Assembly (NCBI RefSeq): GCF_001423695.1
Contig: NZ_LMOZ01000002.1
Location: 62,658-126,657, forward strand
DNA: 64,000 bases
DNA from: Leifsonia sp. Leaf336
Lineage (GTDB): Bacteria; Actinomycetota; Actinomycetes; Actinomycetales; Microbacteriaceae
Reading direction: 5' to 3'
This document shows, piece by piece, positions 52,361-60,521 of this stretch (positions are counted from its first letter, which is position 1; every line of letters starts with the position of its first letter). The position numbers and the translations under genes are program-made. A model generated the notes under the pieces. It saw nothing but the letters and a program-made list of their open reading frames with translations, was not told the DNA's origin and ran no database searches.

Positions 52361-53328
52361 CGGCCGGCCCCGACCGGGTCGGGCACGAGCTCAGGCGCAG
52401 TCTCGGGCCGCGGTCGCGGCCTCGGCCCGGTGATCACGACCAGCGCGGCGGCGAGCAGGCCGCCGATCGCCAGCGCCCAGCCTCCCCAGAGGAACACCCC
52501 GCTCGGCCGCACGATCGATTGCCCGGCGAGAGCCTGGAACGTGACGAGCGCGACGGTGCCGGCGTAGACGACCGTCGCGACGATCACGAGCCTCAGACGC
52601 ACCCGGTCGTCGGCGAGCACGCGCCAGCGCCGTCCCGCCCAGCCGAGAAGGATCGCGAAGAGGGGCAGCAGCTGGAGGGCGTGCATCCCGACGAAGTGGG
52701 GAATGCGCAGGTCGCCGGCGACCGTGCTCCAGCCGAGCAGCGGGAGGCCGGGGCCGCCGTCGGGGAGGCCGACCGTGTGGGCTCCCGCGATGCCCTGGAA
52801 GTCGTCGAGCTGCTGCGACGTCGGGCTCGTCATGAGGTAGGCGAGTCCCATGCCGACGAGCGCGATCACCCCGCCGGCGCGCACGGCGAACGTGGTGGAG
52901 GCGGTCGGCAGGCGCAGGAAGAACACGGCGATCGTGGTCAGGAAGGTGCAGACGTAGAGCACGGTGATCGACACCGCCATCGTGGTCCAGATGCCGGTGG
53001 CGAGCGGGGTGGAGACGTTGAAGTGGCTGGTGGTCCCGGCCGCGGCGGCGCCGAGGATGAGGGCCTGCTCCACGATCAGGGCGACCGCGATGATCGTGCC
53101 GGCGACGTGCGCCGTGCGCCGCCACCGCGGCAGGTGCGCGATGAGCCAGGCCCAGGTCACGCTGTAGAGCAGGATCGAGATCGAGAACTTCAGGGGCTTG
53201 GCCCAGACGTCGAGGCCGGTGACCTGGCGGGGATCGACCAGGAGGCCGACGAGGCAGACGATGGTGCTCACGAGCATCAGCGCGGCGACCGTCATGAGCG
53301 GACGGTGCCACGCGAAAACGGACTTCAT
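52357..53328 (-). CDS. Polytopic membrane protein of unknown function
   Basis: A 323-residue protein with about eight hydrophobic helices, among them LMTVAALMLVSTIVCLVGLL, FSISILLYSVTWAWLIAHL, and GTVALVTFQALAGQSI. GIPHFVGMHALQLLPL-like His residues in the later helices (PHFVGMHALQ) could bind a cofactor, but this is speculative. C-terminus is Pro/Arg-rich and cytosolic. It overlaps the MerR gene upstream and the DUF2834 gene downstream by 4 nt each. Confidence 0.75.
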   Translation of the reverse strand: MKSVFAWHRPLMTVAALMLVSTIVCLVGLLVDPRQVTGLDVWAKPLKFSISILLYSVTWAWLIAHLPRWRRTAHVAGTIIAVALIVEQALILGAAAAGTTSHFNVSTPLATGIWTTMAVSITVLYVCTFLTTIAVFFLRLPTASTTFAVRAGGVIALVGMGLAYLMTSPTSQQLDDFQGIAGAHTVGLPDGGPGLPLLGWSTVAGDLRIPHFVGMHALQLLPLFAILLGWAGRRWRVLADDRVRLRLVIVATVVYAGTVALVTFQALAGQSIVRPSGVFLWGGWALAIGGLLAAALVVITGPRPRPRPETAPELVPDPVGAGR

Positions 53329-53951
53329 GGCATTCTTCTCTCATTCGTGACGACGGCCTGCGCCATCCGGCGCAGACCGAGAGCGAGGCTGTCCCCGAGC
53401 ACGGTGCCGACCACGACGAGCTCGGTCATGCGTGCGGGGTCGGGGAGGGTGCCGACGGTGTCGAGGTCGGCTTCGGCCTGCAACCGCGCGGCCGCCGCGT
53501 AGCTGTCGAGGTAGGCGTCGGGCAGCGGGAAGCCGGCGTTGTCGAACGCGTCGATCACCTGGGCGGCGATGCCTCGGCCGATGTTGTCGTCGCAATCGTG
53601 CCAGCCGGCGCGCGCGATGAGCGCGTCCACCCGGTCGAGGGCCGGCGCAGTCGGTGGGGCGACGTCGGGGACCGCGGACCGCGAGACCGCCTGTTGCGCG
53701 GCGTCGAACGCGTGGACGACCGGGGCGTCCGGCTCGTCGAGCGCATCGAGCACGGTGCGCACGGCCGCGATCGAGAGCTTGCCGACCTCCAGCATCGCCC
53801 GGATCAGTCGGAGTCGGCGCTCGTGCTCGTCGGTGTACTCGGTGCGGTTGCCGCCGACGCGATCGCCCGCGGGCAGCAGGTTCTCGCGCACGTAGTACTT
53901 GATGGTGGCGGCCGGAGTACCGGTTCGTTCGGAGAGTTCGGTGATGAGCAC
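53325..53951 (-). CDS. MerR family regulator of the membrane-protein unit
   Basis: A 208-residue regulator. LITELSERTGTPAATIKYYV, RENLLPAGDRVGGNRTEYTD and EHERRLRLIRAMLEVGKLSI form the winged helix. The extended C-terminal helical domain (residues 85-208) is longer than in metal-sensing MerR proteins and may bind a ligand. GTG start without Shine-Dalgarno; a TACTAT box 6-7 nt upstream implies a leaderless message. It overlaps the next gene and so controls the three-gene unit from its own dyad promoter. Confidence 0.87.
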   Translation of the reverse strand: MLITELSERTGTPAATIKYYVRENLLPAGDRVGGNRTEYTDEHERRLRLIRAMLEVGKLSIAAVRTVLDALDEPDAPVVHAFDAAQQAVSRSAVPDVAPPTAPALDRVDALIARAGWHDCDDNIGRGIAAQVIDAFDNAGFPLPDAYLDSYAAAARLQAEADLDTVGTLPDPARMTELVVVGTVLGDSLALGLRRMAQAVVTNERRMP

Positions 53952-53957
53952 GGGGTG

Positions 53958-53978
53958 ATAGTAACACTACCGGTAGTG
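53958..53978 (-). promoter_or_regulatory. Leaderless promoter and dyad of the MerR gene
   Basis: On the minus strand TACTAT occupies 53963-53958, ending 6 nt before the GTG. Just upstream lies the perfect 14-bp palindrome CACTACCGGTAGTG (53965-53978), the probable MerR-binding dyad within the spacer. Confidence 0.72.
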
Positions 53979-54025
53979 GTGCTACCAGTGCTTCTTCGCT
54001 CATGGATTTCGTGGGCGCGCGGTGG

Positions 54026-54045
54026 TACATTGTTACCGTGGTAAC
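54026..54045 (+). promoter_or_regulatory. Leaderless promoter with operator over the start codon
   Basis: TACATT (54026-54031) ends 6 nt before the GTG at 54038. The perfect inverted repeat GTTACC-GT-GGTAAC (54032-54045) covers the transcription and translation start, an ideal site for autorepression by the encoded RHH-like protein. Confidence 0.7.
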
Positions 54046-54283
54046 GATTGAACGCGTCCAGACCGGCCTCCGAATCGAGAAGAGCACGTTGAAGGTGCTC
54101 AAGGGCTTGGCGGAGTACCTCGACATGCCCCTCGGCGAGCTGGTCGAGGGGATCGTGCTGCACGCGTTCGAAGGCGCGGCCCCCTTCGGTGACGAGACGC
54201 TCGCCAAGATCAGCCAGCTCAAGTCCGTCTACGACATGCAGCTCACCGCCGAGGATGCGCACACGCTCACGGAGACCGAATGA
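54038..54283 (+). CDS. Ribbon-helix-helix-like small regulator
   Basis: An 81-residue protein. VQTGLRIEKSTLKVLKGLAE and YLDMPLGELVEGIVLHAFEG look like the strand-helix-helix of MetJ/Arc-type (RHH) DNA-binding proteins, followed by an acidic C-terminus. It starts at a GTG inside a perfect dyad and overlaps the SRPBCC gene by 4 nt, so it probably represses both. The longer frame from 54002 would need a start upstream of the promoter box and is not preferred. Confidence 0.72.
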   Translation: MVTIERVQTGLRIEKSTLKVLKGLAEYLDMPLGELVEGIVLHAFEGAAPFGDETLAKISQLKSVYDMQLTAEDAHTLTETE

Positions 54284-54765
54284 CCACGTTGGTGGGGAGG
54301 CTGCGGGTGCCGCTCGCGGCCGCCGACGCCTTCGTGCTGTTCACCCCGCTGGGGGAGCGCGCGTGGGTGCACGGCTGGGAGCCGCGCTTCCCGCGCCCGG
54401 TGGACGACGACACCGAGCCGGGAACGGTCTTCGTGACCGAGGCGCACGGTGGAAGCACGACCTGGGTCGTGACCGCGCGGGACCGTCCGCGGGCGATCTC
54501 GTACGCCCGCGTCACCCCGGGCGACCGCGCGGGGACGGTGACCGTGAGGCTGGAGCCCGACGGCACGACCTCCCTCGTGGAGGTCGTCTACGACCTGACG
54601 GCGCTCGCGGCGGAGAGCGAAGCCGACCTGAAGGAGTTCGCCGACAGGTATGCCGCGTACCTGGAGTCGTGGGAGCGGGACATCGCGGCGTACTTGTCGG
54701 GCCCGACGCAGACAACGGAGGAGATCCGCGTTGGCGAGGTCGGGAAAGGCGGCGAACGGAGGTGA
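54280..54765 (+). CDS. SRPBCC-like ligand-binding protein
   Basis: A 161-residue START/SRPBCC-fold protein. The strand VGRLRVPLAAADAFVLFTPL leads to WVHGWEPRFPRP, followed by GTVFVTEAHGGSTTWVVTAR and a long C-terminal helix (DLKEFADRYAAYLESWERDI). The fold predicts a hydrophobic ligand cavity. The start overlaps the RHH-like gene, mirroring the ArsR-SRPBCC layout at 4.2 kb with another regulator type. The 3' end runs into a hairpin. Confidence 0.82.
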   Translation: MTTLVGRLRVPLAAADAFVLFTPLGERAWVHGWEPRFPRPVDDDTEPGTVFVTEAHGGSTTWVVTARDRPRAISYARVTPGDRAGTVTVRLEPDGTTSLVEVVYDLTALAAESEADLKEFADRYAAYLESWERDIAAYLSGPTQTTEEIRVGEVGKGGERR

Positions 54766-54800
54766 TCGGGTGCGGAGCGAGCCGAATGTCCTCCGTTCGC
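54752..54800. terminator. Hairpin at the end of the SRPBCC gene
   Basis: GCGAACGGAGG and CCTCCGTTCGC are perfectly complementary (11 bp) around a 27-nt loop; the left arm overlaps the last codons. Its arm sequence resembles that of the hairpin at 63048-63096. Confidence 0.6.
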
Positions 54801-54880
54801 GAGCTGGCCGAGCCTCACCCCTAGCGGGCGGAGGCCGCGCAGCGTACGCTCGCGCGACCGACGACCACGAGGAGCGACCC

Positions 54881-55003
54881 ATGGAACGAGACGACGCAGC
54901 ACGCCCCGACCCCGACGACCTGCCGGACGGCTCGGGCACCGACCCGGAGCAGCCTGACGACGGCGGCGACACGGCATCCGGAGGTGGAGCCGATGACCGC
55001 TGA
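54881..55003 (+). CDS. Acidic 40-residue protein
   Basis: A Asp/Pro/Gly-rich small protein (RPDPDDLPDGSGTDPEQPDD) with no helix, membrane or Cys. GAGGAG lies 6 nt upstream of the ATG, the best initiation context of this region. It overlaps the next tiny gene by 11 nt in another frame. Both share a GTDPE(Q/G) stretch, so they may be related. Role unknown. Confidence 0.55.
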   Translation: MERDDAARPDPDDLPDGSGTDPEQPDDGGDTASGGGADDR

Positions 55004-55097
55004 GGCGCGCCCCGACGACCAGCCGGCACCGGACGAGGTCGACCCCGAGCACGGCACCGACCCGGAGGGGACGCCCGTGGAGAACCCGGGAGGGTAG
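54993..55097 (+). CDS. Acidic 34-residue protein
   Basis: A short, disordered-looking protein (DDQPAPDEVDPEHGTDPEGT, then VENPGG). GGAGGTGGAG lies just before the ATG, inside the previous gene. Short proteins with a DPEHGTDPEGTPVEN-like ending occur in actinobacterial genomes, to my recollection, which supports coding. Translational coupling with the upstream acidic gene is likely. Confidence 0.5.
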   Translation: MTAEARPDDQPAPDEVDPEHGTDPEGTPVENPGG

Positions 55098-55100
55098 GGC

Positions 55101-55706
55101 TCAGTAAGCCATTCGATTCGATCGCATCGGTGGCTGGATGTCGATCCCCAATTCATGACCGACACTTCGAGCGAAATGCGGCGCACCGCTTCGAGCGAGC
55201 CGATCCAATAGCTGCGCAGCGTCTACGGGTGGCCGCCTCATCGCGGCCGCCTGTTGGGTGATGGTTCGGCAGGTAGCGGCGGGCGCGAGATCGAACTGGT
55301 CGAGGAGGAATTCGTCGAGCCTGACGGCGGTGATTCTCAGCGGTTTCAGCGCGCTAGGTGGGAAATGCTTCGTGTTCTCCGTCACGATGACATCGGCTCT
55401 GCCGACCACTGCGGCCGCCACCACATGCGCATCGTCCGGGTCAGGAAGCTGGATCGCCGGCACCAACCGCTCCCAGCCGTCCACGAGCGCGTCTTCGAAC
55501 GCCTCGTCCATCGATCTGAACCGGCTGCGGAAGCGGTTGGGATCGATGTCCGGATGGACTCGTTCGAGCGCGCGCTGTGCTTCGTCAACGACCTTGCGCG
55601 ACCAGAGCGGTCTGAACGCGCCTGCGTCCGCCATCCTGAGTAGCGTGTCGCACGGGGCCAACGGCACGATGACGCACGCGTCCAGGAACGCTGAGAACAA
55701 GGCCAT
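55101..55706 (-). CDS. PIN-domain toxin (VapC-like) of a toxin-antitoxin pair
   Basis: A 201-residue protein. The PIN fold is marked by AFLDACVIVPLAPCDTLL with the first metal-binding Asp, a Glu in VVDEAQRALE, DPDDAHVVAAAVVGRADVIV with the paired Asp, and TENTKHFP. It would be a magnesium-dependent RNase. It is longer than ordinary VapC (about 130) and resembles the VapC50 branch. The start at 55706 is 4 nt after the antitoxin stop. RNA target unknown. Confidence 0.85.
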   Translation of the reverse strand: MALFSAFLDACVIVPLAPCDTLLRMADAGAFRPLWSRKVVDEAQRALERVHPDIDPNRFRSRFRSMDEAFEDALVDGWERLVPAIQLPDPDDAHVVAAAVVGRADVIVTENTKHFPPSALKPLRITAVRLDEFLLDQFDLAPAATCRTITQQAAAMRRPPVDAAQLLDRLARSGAPHFARSVGHELGIDIQPPMRSNRMAY

Positions 55707-55710
55707 AGGG

Positions 55711-56259
55711 CTAGGACTTCCTGGCCTCGGACAGAGCTGCCCGGTAGGCGTCGCCATCGGCGTCGTAGAGTCCGTCCTCGTCGGCCTGTCGCGTCAGCTC
55801 GTCAAGACGAGCGCGCCGGTCGAGTCGTTTGCGCTCCCGATACGCGAGGACGTCATGGAGCCGCAGCCGGCGATGCCGCGAATCCCCGAGTCGATCGAAC
55901 GGCAGCTCGTTCTCGTCGAGCAGGCGCACCAGTGTGCTGCGGCTGATGCCGAGGAGGCTGGCCGCTTGCTGTGTCGTCAACTGCCGATCGATCGGCTCGA
56001 CGCTGACGGACTCGCCATTCTGCATCGCCGATACGACCTGGCGAAGGACTTCGTAGGCCTCGAGTGGCAGAGCGATCTGTTCGCCATCCGGCCCCAGGAG
56101 TACGGCAGGAGCGTCATGGTGTTCGAGGAATCGCGCGAGGTCCAGCAATGCACCGAGATCGTGGGGAGGGTCAACGACCACGGAGCCGACAGGAACCGCT
56201 GGACTGGAATTCACGCTCCTATTATCGGTCAATTCGTCCAAATCGCGCAAATCGCTCAC
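55711..56259 (-). CDS. Excisionase-type HTH antitoxin (VapB50-like)
   Basis: A 182-residue protein. LTTQQAASLLGISRSTLVRL and LDENELPFDRLGDSRHRRLR form an excisionase/HTH_17 DNA-binding domain (about 92-140). The C-terminal Glu/Asp/Arg-rich region (DELTRQADEDGLYDADGDAY) probably wraps the PIN toxin. In mycobacterial VapBC50 an excisionase-like protein pairs with a long PIN protein in the same order. The GTG start is less certain; a GTG at about 56215 is also possible. Confidence 0.8.
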   Translation of the reverse strand: MSDLRDLDELTDNRSVNSSPAVPVGSVVVDPPHDLGALLDLARFLEHHDAPAVLLGPDGEQIALPLEAYEVLRQVVSAMQNGESVSVEPIDRQLTTQQAASLLGISRSTLVRLLDENELPFDRLGDSRHRRLRLHDVLAYRERKRLDRRARLDELTRQADEDGLYDADGDAYRAALSEARKS

Positions 56260-56271
56260 GGAAGGGGCGTA

Positions 56272-56766
56272 TTAGCTCGAGCGCGGCTCCCATGTCGGCG
56301 CCGCCGGGTCGATCGCGGTTGCGATACGGCTGCTGATGACGGCGAGCTGCCGCACCTGGGCCTCCGTGAGCGGAGCGAAGACGAGCTCCTCCACGAGCGC
56401 GTGGTGCGCGGGGTTGGCTCGCAGGACCTGTTCGTGCCCTTCGGGGGTGAGGATCGCCAGCGTGAAGCGGCCGTCCGTCGGGTCGGCCTCCCTGTGCACC
56501 CAGCCCTTCTTCTCCAGTCGCGAGATCGCTCGGGAGAGTCGCGAAAGCGTGCTGTTCGCGTAGCCGGCGAGCGTGCTCATCCGCAGCGTGCGGTCCTTGG
56601 CGGTGGCGAGGGCGTACAGGAGGCCGTGCTCGTAGTGGGTCACGCCGCTGTCGCGCTGCAGCTGGGCGTCGAGCGCTGCCGGCAAGCGTTCGAGAAGGGT
56701 CGCGACAGCGCCCCAGGCCTCGAGGTGGGCCGGGCTGAGCCCGGAGAGGTCGCTCGACGATGTCAT
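56272..56766 (-). CDS. MarR family transcriptional regulator
   Basis: A 164-residue MarR protein. Dimer helices: SGVTHYEHGLLYALATAKDR-like, recognition helix LAGYANSTLSRLSRAISRLE, and wing KGWVHREADPTDGRFTLAIL with the DxR motif. It is divergent from an SDR gene, and a perfect dyad lies just upstream of its start. It likely represses both. It starts 12 nt downstream of the toxin-antitoxin unit's start region only by position; no functional link is implied. Confidence 0.9.
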   Translation of the reverse strand: MTSSSDLSGLSPAHLEAWGAVATLLERLPAALDAQLQRDSGVTHYEHGLLYALATAKDRTLRMSTLAGYANSTLSRLSRAISRLEKKGWVHREADPTDGRFTLAILTPEGHEQVLRANPAHHALVEELVFAPLTEAQVRQLAVISSRIATAIDPAAPTWEPRSS

Positions 56767-56782
56767 GCCGCGAGCCTAGCTG

Positions 56783-56825
56783 ACTTGCTCAGGCAAGTGA
56801 AAATGCGTACTGTCGCTTTCCTGAG
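56783..56825. promoter_or_regulatory. MarR operators between MarR and SDR genes
   Basis: ACTTGC-TCAG-GCAAGT (56783-56798) is a perfect inverted repeat. A degenerate copy in opposite orientation (CTGAGCAAGT) lies about 20 nt further, at about 56816-56829. Confidence 0.75.
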
Positions 56826-56867
56826 CAAGTGATTGGGGCGGCAGGCAGCTGCCCGGTTGGAGGAGAC

Positions 56868-57659
56868 ATGGATCTGCAGCTGCACGGAAAGACGGCCTTC
56901 GTCAGCGGGTCGACACAGGGAATCGGCTACGCGGTGGCGTCAGCGCTCGCCGCAGAGGGGGCACGTGTCATCGTGAACGGCCGCCGCGAGGAGGTCGTCA
57001 CCGCGGCCGCCGCGGAGCTCCGACGAGCCCAACCGGGGGCAGAGCATTCCGGTCTGGCCGCCGATTTCGGTGATCGGGAACAGGTGGAGCGACTGCTCGA
57101 TGAGCTGGGGGAGGTCGACATCCTCGTCAACAACGTCGGGCTGTTCGGACTGGAGGCGTTCGAATCCATCGCCGACGACGACTGGGTTCGCTACCTGGAG
57201 GTCAACCTGATGAGCGGCGTCCGGCTGTCGCGGCGGCTGCTGCCCGGGATGCTGGAGCGCGGCTCGGGCCGGATCGTCTTCGTCAGCAGCGAGTCAGGGG
57301 TGAACGTGCCGGCCGACATGATCCACTACGGCGTCACGAAGGCGGCGATGATCGCCCTCGGCAACGGGCTCGCCAAGCTCACGCGGAGCACGGCTGTGAC
57401 GGTGAACACGGTCCTCGGCGGCCCCACGTACTCCGACGGCGTCGCGGCGACGGTCGAGTCGATTGCGGCCGCGCAGGCCGCGCCGGTCGACGCGGTGAAG
57501 GCGGCGATCATCGGGCAGAACCGCACCACGCTGGTCGAACGGTTCCTTGAGCCGGCGGAGGTGGCGACGCTGGTCGCCTACCTGGCCAGCCCGCTGGCGT
57601 CCGCGACGAACGGCGCGGCGATCCGCGCCGACGGCGGAGTCCTCACCGGGATCCTCTGA
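56868..57659 (+). CDS. Short-chain dehydrogenase/reductase
   Basis: A 263-residue classical SDR. TAFVSGSTQGIGYAVASALA binds the cofactor, DILVNNVGLFGLE is the NNxG motif, IVFVSSESGVNVP has the catalytic Ser, and YGVTKAAM the Tyr-Lys pair. NADP(H) preference is suggested by the Arg-Arg after strand 2 (VNGRREE). GGAGGAG stands before the ATG at 56868; a 13-codon extension lacks such a site. Regulated by the divergent MarR. Confidence 0.9.
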   Translation: MDLQLHGKTAFVSGSTQGIGYAVASALAAEGARVIVNGRREEVVTAAAAELRRAQPGAEHSGLAADFGDREQVERLLDELGEVDILVNNVGLFGLEAFESIADDDWVRYLEVNLMSGVRLSRRLLPGMLERGSGRIVFVSSESGVNVPADMIHYGVTKAAMIALGNGLAKLTRSTAVTVNTVLGGPTYSDGVAATVESIAAAQAAPVDAVKAAIIGQNRTTLVERFLEPAEVATLVAYLASPLASATNGAAIRADGGVLTGIL

Positions 57660-57665
57660 CCCCGC

Positions 57666-57723
57666 CGAGACGTGAGCAACCGTGGAAATGAGGGAGGCGA
57701 TTTCCGCGTTTGCTCACGTCTCG
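57666..57723. terminator. Bidirectional terminator hairpin
   Basis: CGAGACGTGAGCAA and TTGCTCACGTCTCG form a perfect 14-bp outer stem, with an inner GGAAAT/ATTTCC pair, between the SDR and the convergent monooxygenase gene. Confidence 0.8.
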
Positions 57724-57729
57724 ACGGTC

Positions 57730-59700
57730 TCAGTTGAGTTCGACCCGCTCGCCGATCTCGACCTCCTGCACCTCAGCGTGCCCGGCCTCCGCCAGCCGGT
57801 CCTCCGGCTCGATCATGTGCCGGGCGAAGAACTCCGAGAGCTCCGCGCGAGCGGCCAGCGGGAGGACCGCCGCGACGTACTGATCGGGGCGCACGATGAC
57901 CAGCGCGCCGGCCGCTCCGATGCCGCGGTCGCGGTGGATGTCGCGGCCGTGTCCCGCGGAGAAGATCTGATTGAGGTCGAGGAGGCCGTAGGGCACCTTG
58001 GCCGGCTTGAACGCGCCGGGGACGGATGCCGGCTCCACTTCCGTGTAGTCCTGCTGGTAGATCACCTTGGTGTCGAACACGGCATCGTCGTCGCCTCCCG
58101 CCGGGGTGTAGCGCACGCGCGGCGATGCCGGGTCGGTCGCCCACCACTCGGCGAAGTCGGCCGTCGGCGTCCCGGTGAGCGCCGGCGCGGCGTCGTCGGC
58201 GAAGACGTAGACCCGCCAGCGGCCGTCGGCCTCGTGGAAGTGACCGAGGTGCCGCCAGCGGTTGTCGGCGCGGCGGATGACCTCCGCCGACTTGAAGCGC
58301 TTGCCGATCGGGAACCCGGGCGCGAGCTCCTGGTGCTCGGCGCCGAGGGTGATCAGCGACTCCTCGTACTGCGTCATGAAGCCGGCGGGGAACTCCATCG
58401 TCTTCACGTACCAGTGCTCGAGCTCCGACGGGTCCTCCCAGTCGTCGACCGGCCTCGCCATCATCCCCGACCACTCCTTGTCGAAGTCGATCAGGTTCTG
58501 CGCGATCACCTTGCGCTCGGCGGCGTAGGTGTCGAGCAGTTGCTCGGGGGCTCGGCCCTCCAGCACGGCCGCCAGCTTCCAACCCAGGTTGAAGCCGTCC
58601 TGGATGGACACGTTCATGCCCTGCCCGGCCTTCGCCGAGTGCGTGTGGCACGCGTCGCCCATGATGAACGCGTGCGGGTGGCGCTCTCCGGCGAGCTCGG
58701 CAGGCACGTCGTCGAACCCGTCGGTGATGCGGTGCGCCACCTCGTACACCGACCACCAGGTCACCGCCTTCACATCGAGCGTGTACGGGTGGAGGATGCG
58801 GTTCGCCTTGTCGATCATGTCCTCGATCGGGGTCGCGCGCACCGCGCCGGGGTTGGTTTCGTCGACCTCCCCGAGGTCGACGTACATGCGCGCCAGGTAG
58901 CCGCCCTCGCGCGGGATGAGCAGGATGTTGCCGGCGTCGTGCGACTGGATCGAGCACTTGACCTGGATGTCGGGGAAGTCGGTGTTCGCCAGGATGTCCA
59001 TCACGCCCCAGGCGTGCATCGACGCGTCGCCGTGCAGGCGGTGGCCGAGGGAGGTGCGCACGCTGCTGCGGGCGCCGTCGCCGCCGACCAGGTACTTGGC
59101 GCGCACGGTGCGCTCCTCGCCCGAGCGCGGGCCGTGGCAGTAGCGGACGCGCACGCTGACCGGGTACTCGGCGTCGGGGTCGATCGCGCAGTCGACGAAC
59201 TCGATGCCGTAGTCGGGCACGATGCGGCCCGGCGCGCGCTCGGCGTCGCGGAGGAAGTAGTCGAGAATGCGCGACTGGTTGACGTAGATGTGCGGGAATT
59301 CGCTGATCCCGGTCGCGTCGTCGGGCGCACGGGAGGCCCGCACGATGCGCGACGGATCGGCGGGGTCCGGCTTCCAGAAGCACATCTCGACGTTGCGGTA
59401 GGCCTCCTCGATGACCTCGCCCGCGAAGCCGAACGCCTGGAACGTCTCGACCGAGCGGGCCTGGATGCCGTCGGCCTGCCCGACCTCCAACCGTCCCGGA
59501 CGCTTCTCGATCGCACGGGCGTCGATGGAGGGGAACCGTGACAGCTGCGCCGCCACGACGGCGGCGGCGGGCCCGGTTCCGACGATGAGGACGTCCATCT
59601 CATCCGGCAGCTCGCGCGGCCGATCCACGCCGTGCCCGGCGGCCGGCTTGATGCGGGGATCACCGGACTCGTAACCGCGGTAGTGGATCTGCACGCTCAT
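57730..59700 (-). CDS. FAD-dependent aromatic monooxygenase (phenol 2-monooxygenase-like)
   Basis: A 656-residue class A flavoprotein hydroxylase. MDVLIVGTGPAAAVVAAQLS is the FAD-binding loop (GxGxxA variant), KYLVGGDGARSSVRTSLG holds the DG motif, and FIMGDACHTHSAKAGQGMN the GD motif that contacts ribityl. The last about 200 residues form the thioredoxin-like dimerisation domain of the PheA/MhpA-type enzymes. It would ortho-hydroxylate a phenol with NADPH and oxygen. The divergent IclR gene fits control of aromatic catabolism. No ring-cleavage gene is in the window. Confidence 0.9.
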   Translation of the reverse strand: MSVQIHYRGYESGDPRIKPAAGHGVDRPRELPDEMDVLIVGTGPAAAVVAAQLSRFPSIDARAIEKRPGRLEVGQADGIQARSVETFQAFGFAGEVIEEAYRNVEMCFWKPDPADPSRIVRASRAPDDATGISEFPHIYVNQSRILDYFLRDAERAPGRIVPDYGIEFVDCAIDPDAEYPVSVRVRYCHGPRSGEERTVRAKYLVGGDGARSSVRTSLGHRLHGDASMHAWGVMDILANTDFPDIQVKCSIQSHDAGNILLIPREGGYLARMYVDLGEVDETNPGAVRATPIEDMIDKANRILHPYTLDVKAVTWWSVYEVAHRITDGFDDVPAELAGERHPHAFIMGDACHTHSAKAGQGMNVSIQDGFNLGWKLAAVLEGRAPEQLLDTYAAERKVIAQNLIDFDKEWSGMMARPVDDWEDPSELEHWYVKTMEFPAGFMTQYEESLITLGAEHQELAPGFPIGKRFKSAEVIRRADNRWRHLGHFHEADGRWRVYVFADDAAPALTGTPTADFAEWWATDPASPRVRYTPAGGDDDAVFDTKVIYQQDYTEVEPASVPGAFKPAKVPYGLLDLNQIFSAGHGRDIHRDRGIGAAGALVIVRPDQYVAAVLPLAARAELSEFFARHMIEPEDRLAEAGHAEVQEVEIGERVELN

Positions 59701-59817
59701 TCCTCCTCGAATGACGACCGTTGTGTCCCGAGAGCAGTGTCTCTATAGTTGGAACGTCGGTCTAATAATCGCTACAAGGCTAACTCGTCGCTTGTGGCAC
59801 GGCAACAGGAGGTCGGG

Positions 59818-60498
59818 ATGACCCAGCAGAGCGGCGCCGTATCCGCGGCCTCCACCGATGGAGGCTCGCAGACGCTGGCGCGCGGCCTGACCGTCCTCGC
59901 CCTGATCGGCGAGTCGCCGTCGCCGCTCACCGTCGCGGACCTGTCGGCCCGGCTGGGCCTGCACCGCTCGATGGTCTACCGGCTGGTGCGCACGCTGGAG
60001 TCGCACGGCTTCGTGATCCGCACCCCCTCCGGCGAACTCGAGCTCGGTGTGCGGCTGGTGGCGCTCGCCCGGAATGTCGCCCGCGCCCTCCACATCGCCG
60101 CGGCGCCCGTACTGGCCGAGCTGGCCGACGGGCTCGGCATGACGGCGTTCGTGGTCGCGTTCGACGGGGAGGCCGCTGTGACGCTCTCGACGGCGGAGCC
60201 GCGCGGGGTCGACGCGACCGTGGCGCAGCGGCCGGGCAGCCGGCACTCGATCGACCGTGGAGCGCCGGGCCGCGCCATCCGGTCGCAGCTCGACCCGGTT
60301 GCGCACCCGCCGCGGGCGTACGAGGTCAGCAGCGACGAGATCATCCCCGGGCTGTCCTCCGTCGCGGTTCCGCTGCGGGTGCCCGACGGCACGCCGTCGT
60401 CGCTCGCGGTGGTCTACATCACGCACGAGTACGAGGTCGATGCGATCGCCGCGACCTTGACCGACGCCGCCGAACGGATCGTGCGCGCACTGCGCTGA
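59818..60498 (+). CDS. IclR family transcriptional regulator
   Basis: A 226-residue regulator. QTLARGLTVLALIGESPSPL and VADLSARLGLHRSMVYRLVR form the winged helix (about 18-75). The rest is a GAF-like effector domain (TAFVVAFDGEAAVTLSTAEP), somewhat shorter than average. ATG at 59818 with AGGAGG upstream; an earlier open stretch is in the promoter. Divergent from the monooxygenase and likely its aromatic-responsive regulator. Confidence 0.9.
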   Translation: MTQQSGAVSAASTDGGSQTLARGLTVLALIGESPSPLTVADLSARLGLHRSMVYRLVRTLESHGFVIRTPSGELELGVRLVALARNVARALHIAAAPVLAELADGLGMTAFVVAFDGEAAVTLSTAEPRGVDATVAQRPGSRHSIDRGAPGRAIRSQLDPVAHPPRAYEVSSDEIIPGLSSVAVPLRVPDGTPSSLAVVYITHEYEVDAIAATLTDAAERIVRALR

Positions 60499-60521
60499 CG
60501 CGCGCTGCGCCGCGGGCCCTG

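Noticed and set aside
57682-59541. A 619-codon plus-strand open frame over the monooxygenase
   Set aside because: Shadow of the FAD monooxygenase on the other strand; product has no recognisable fold.
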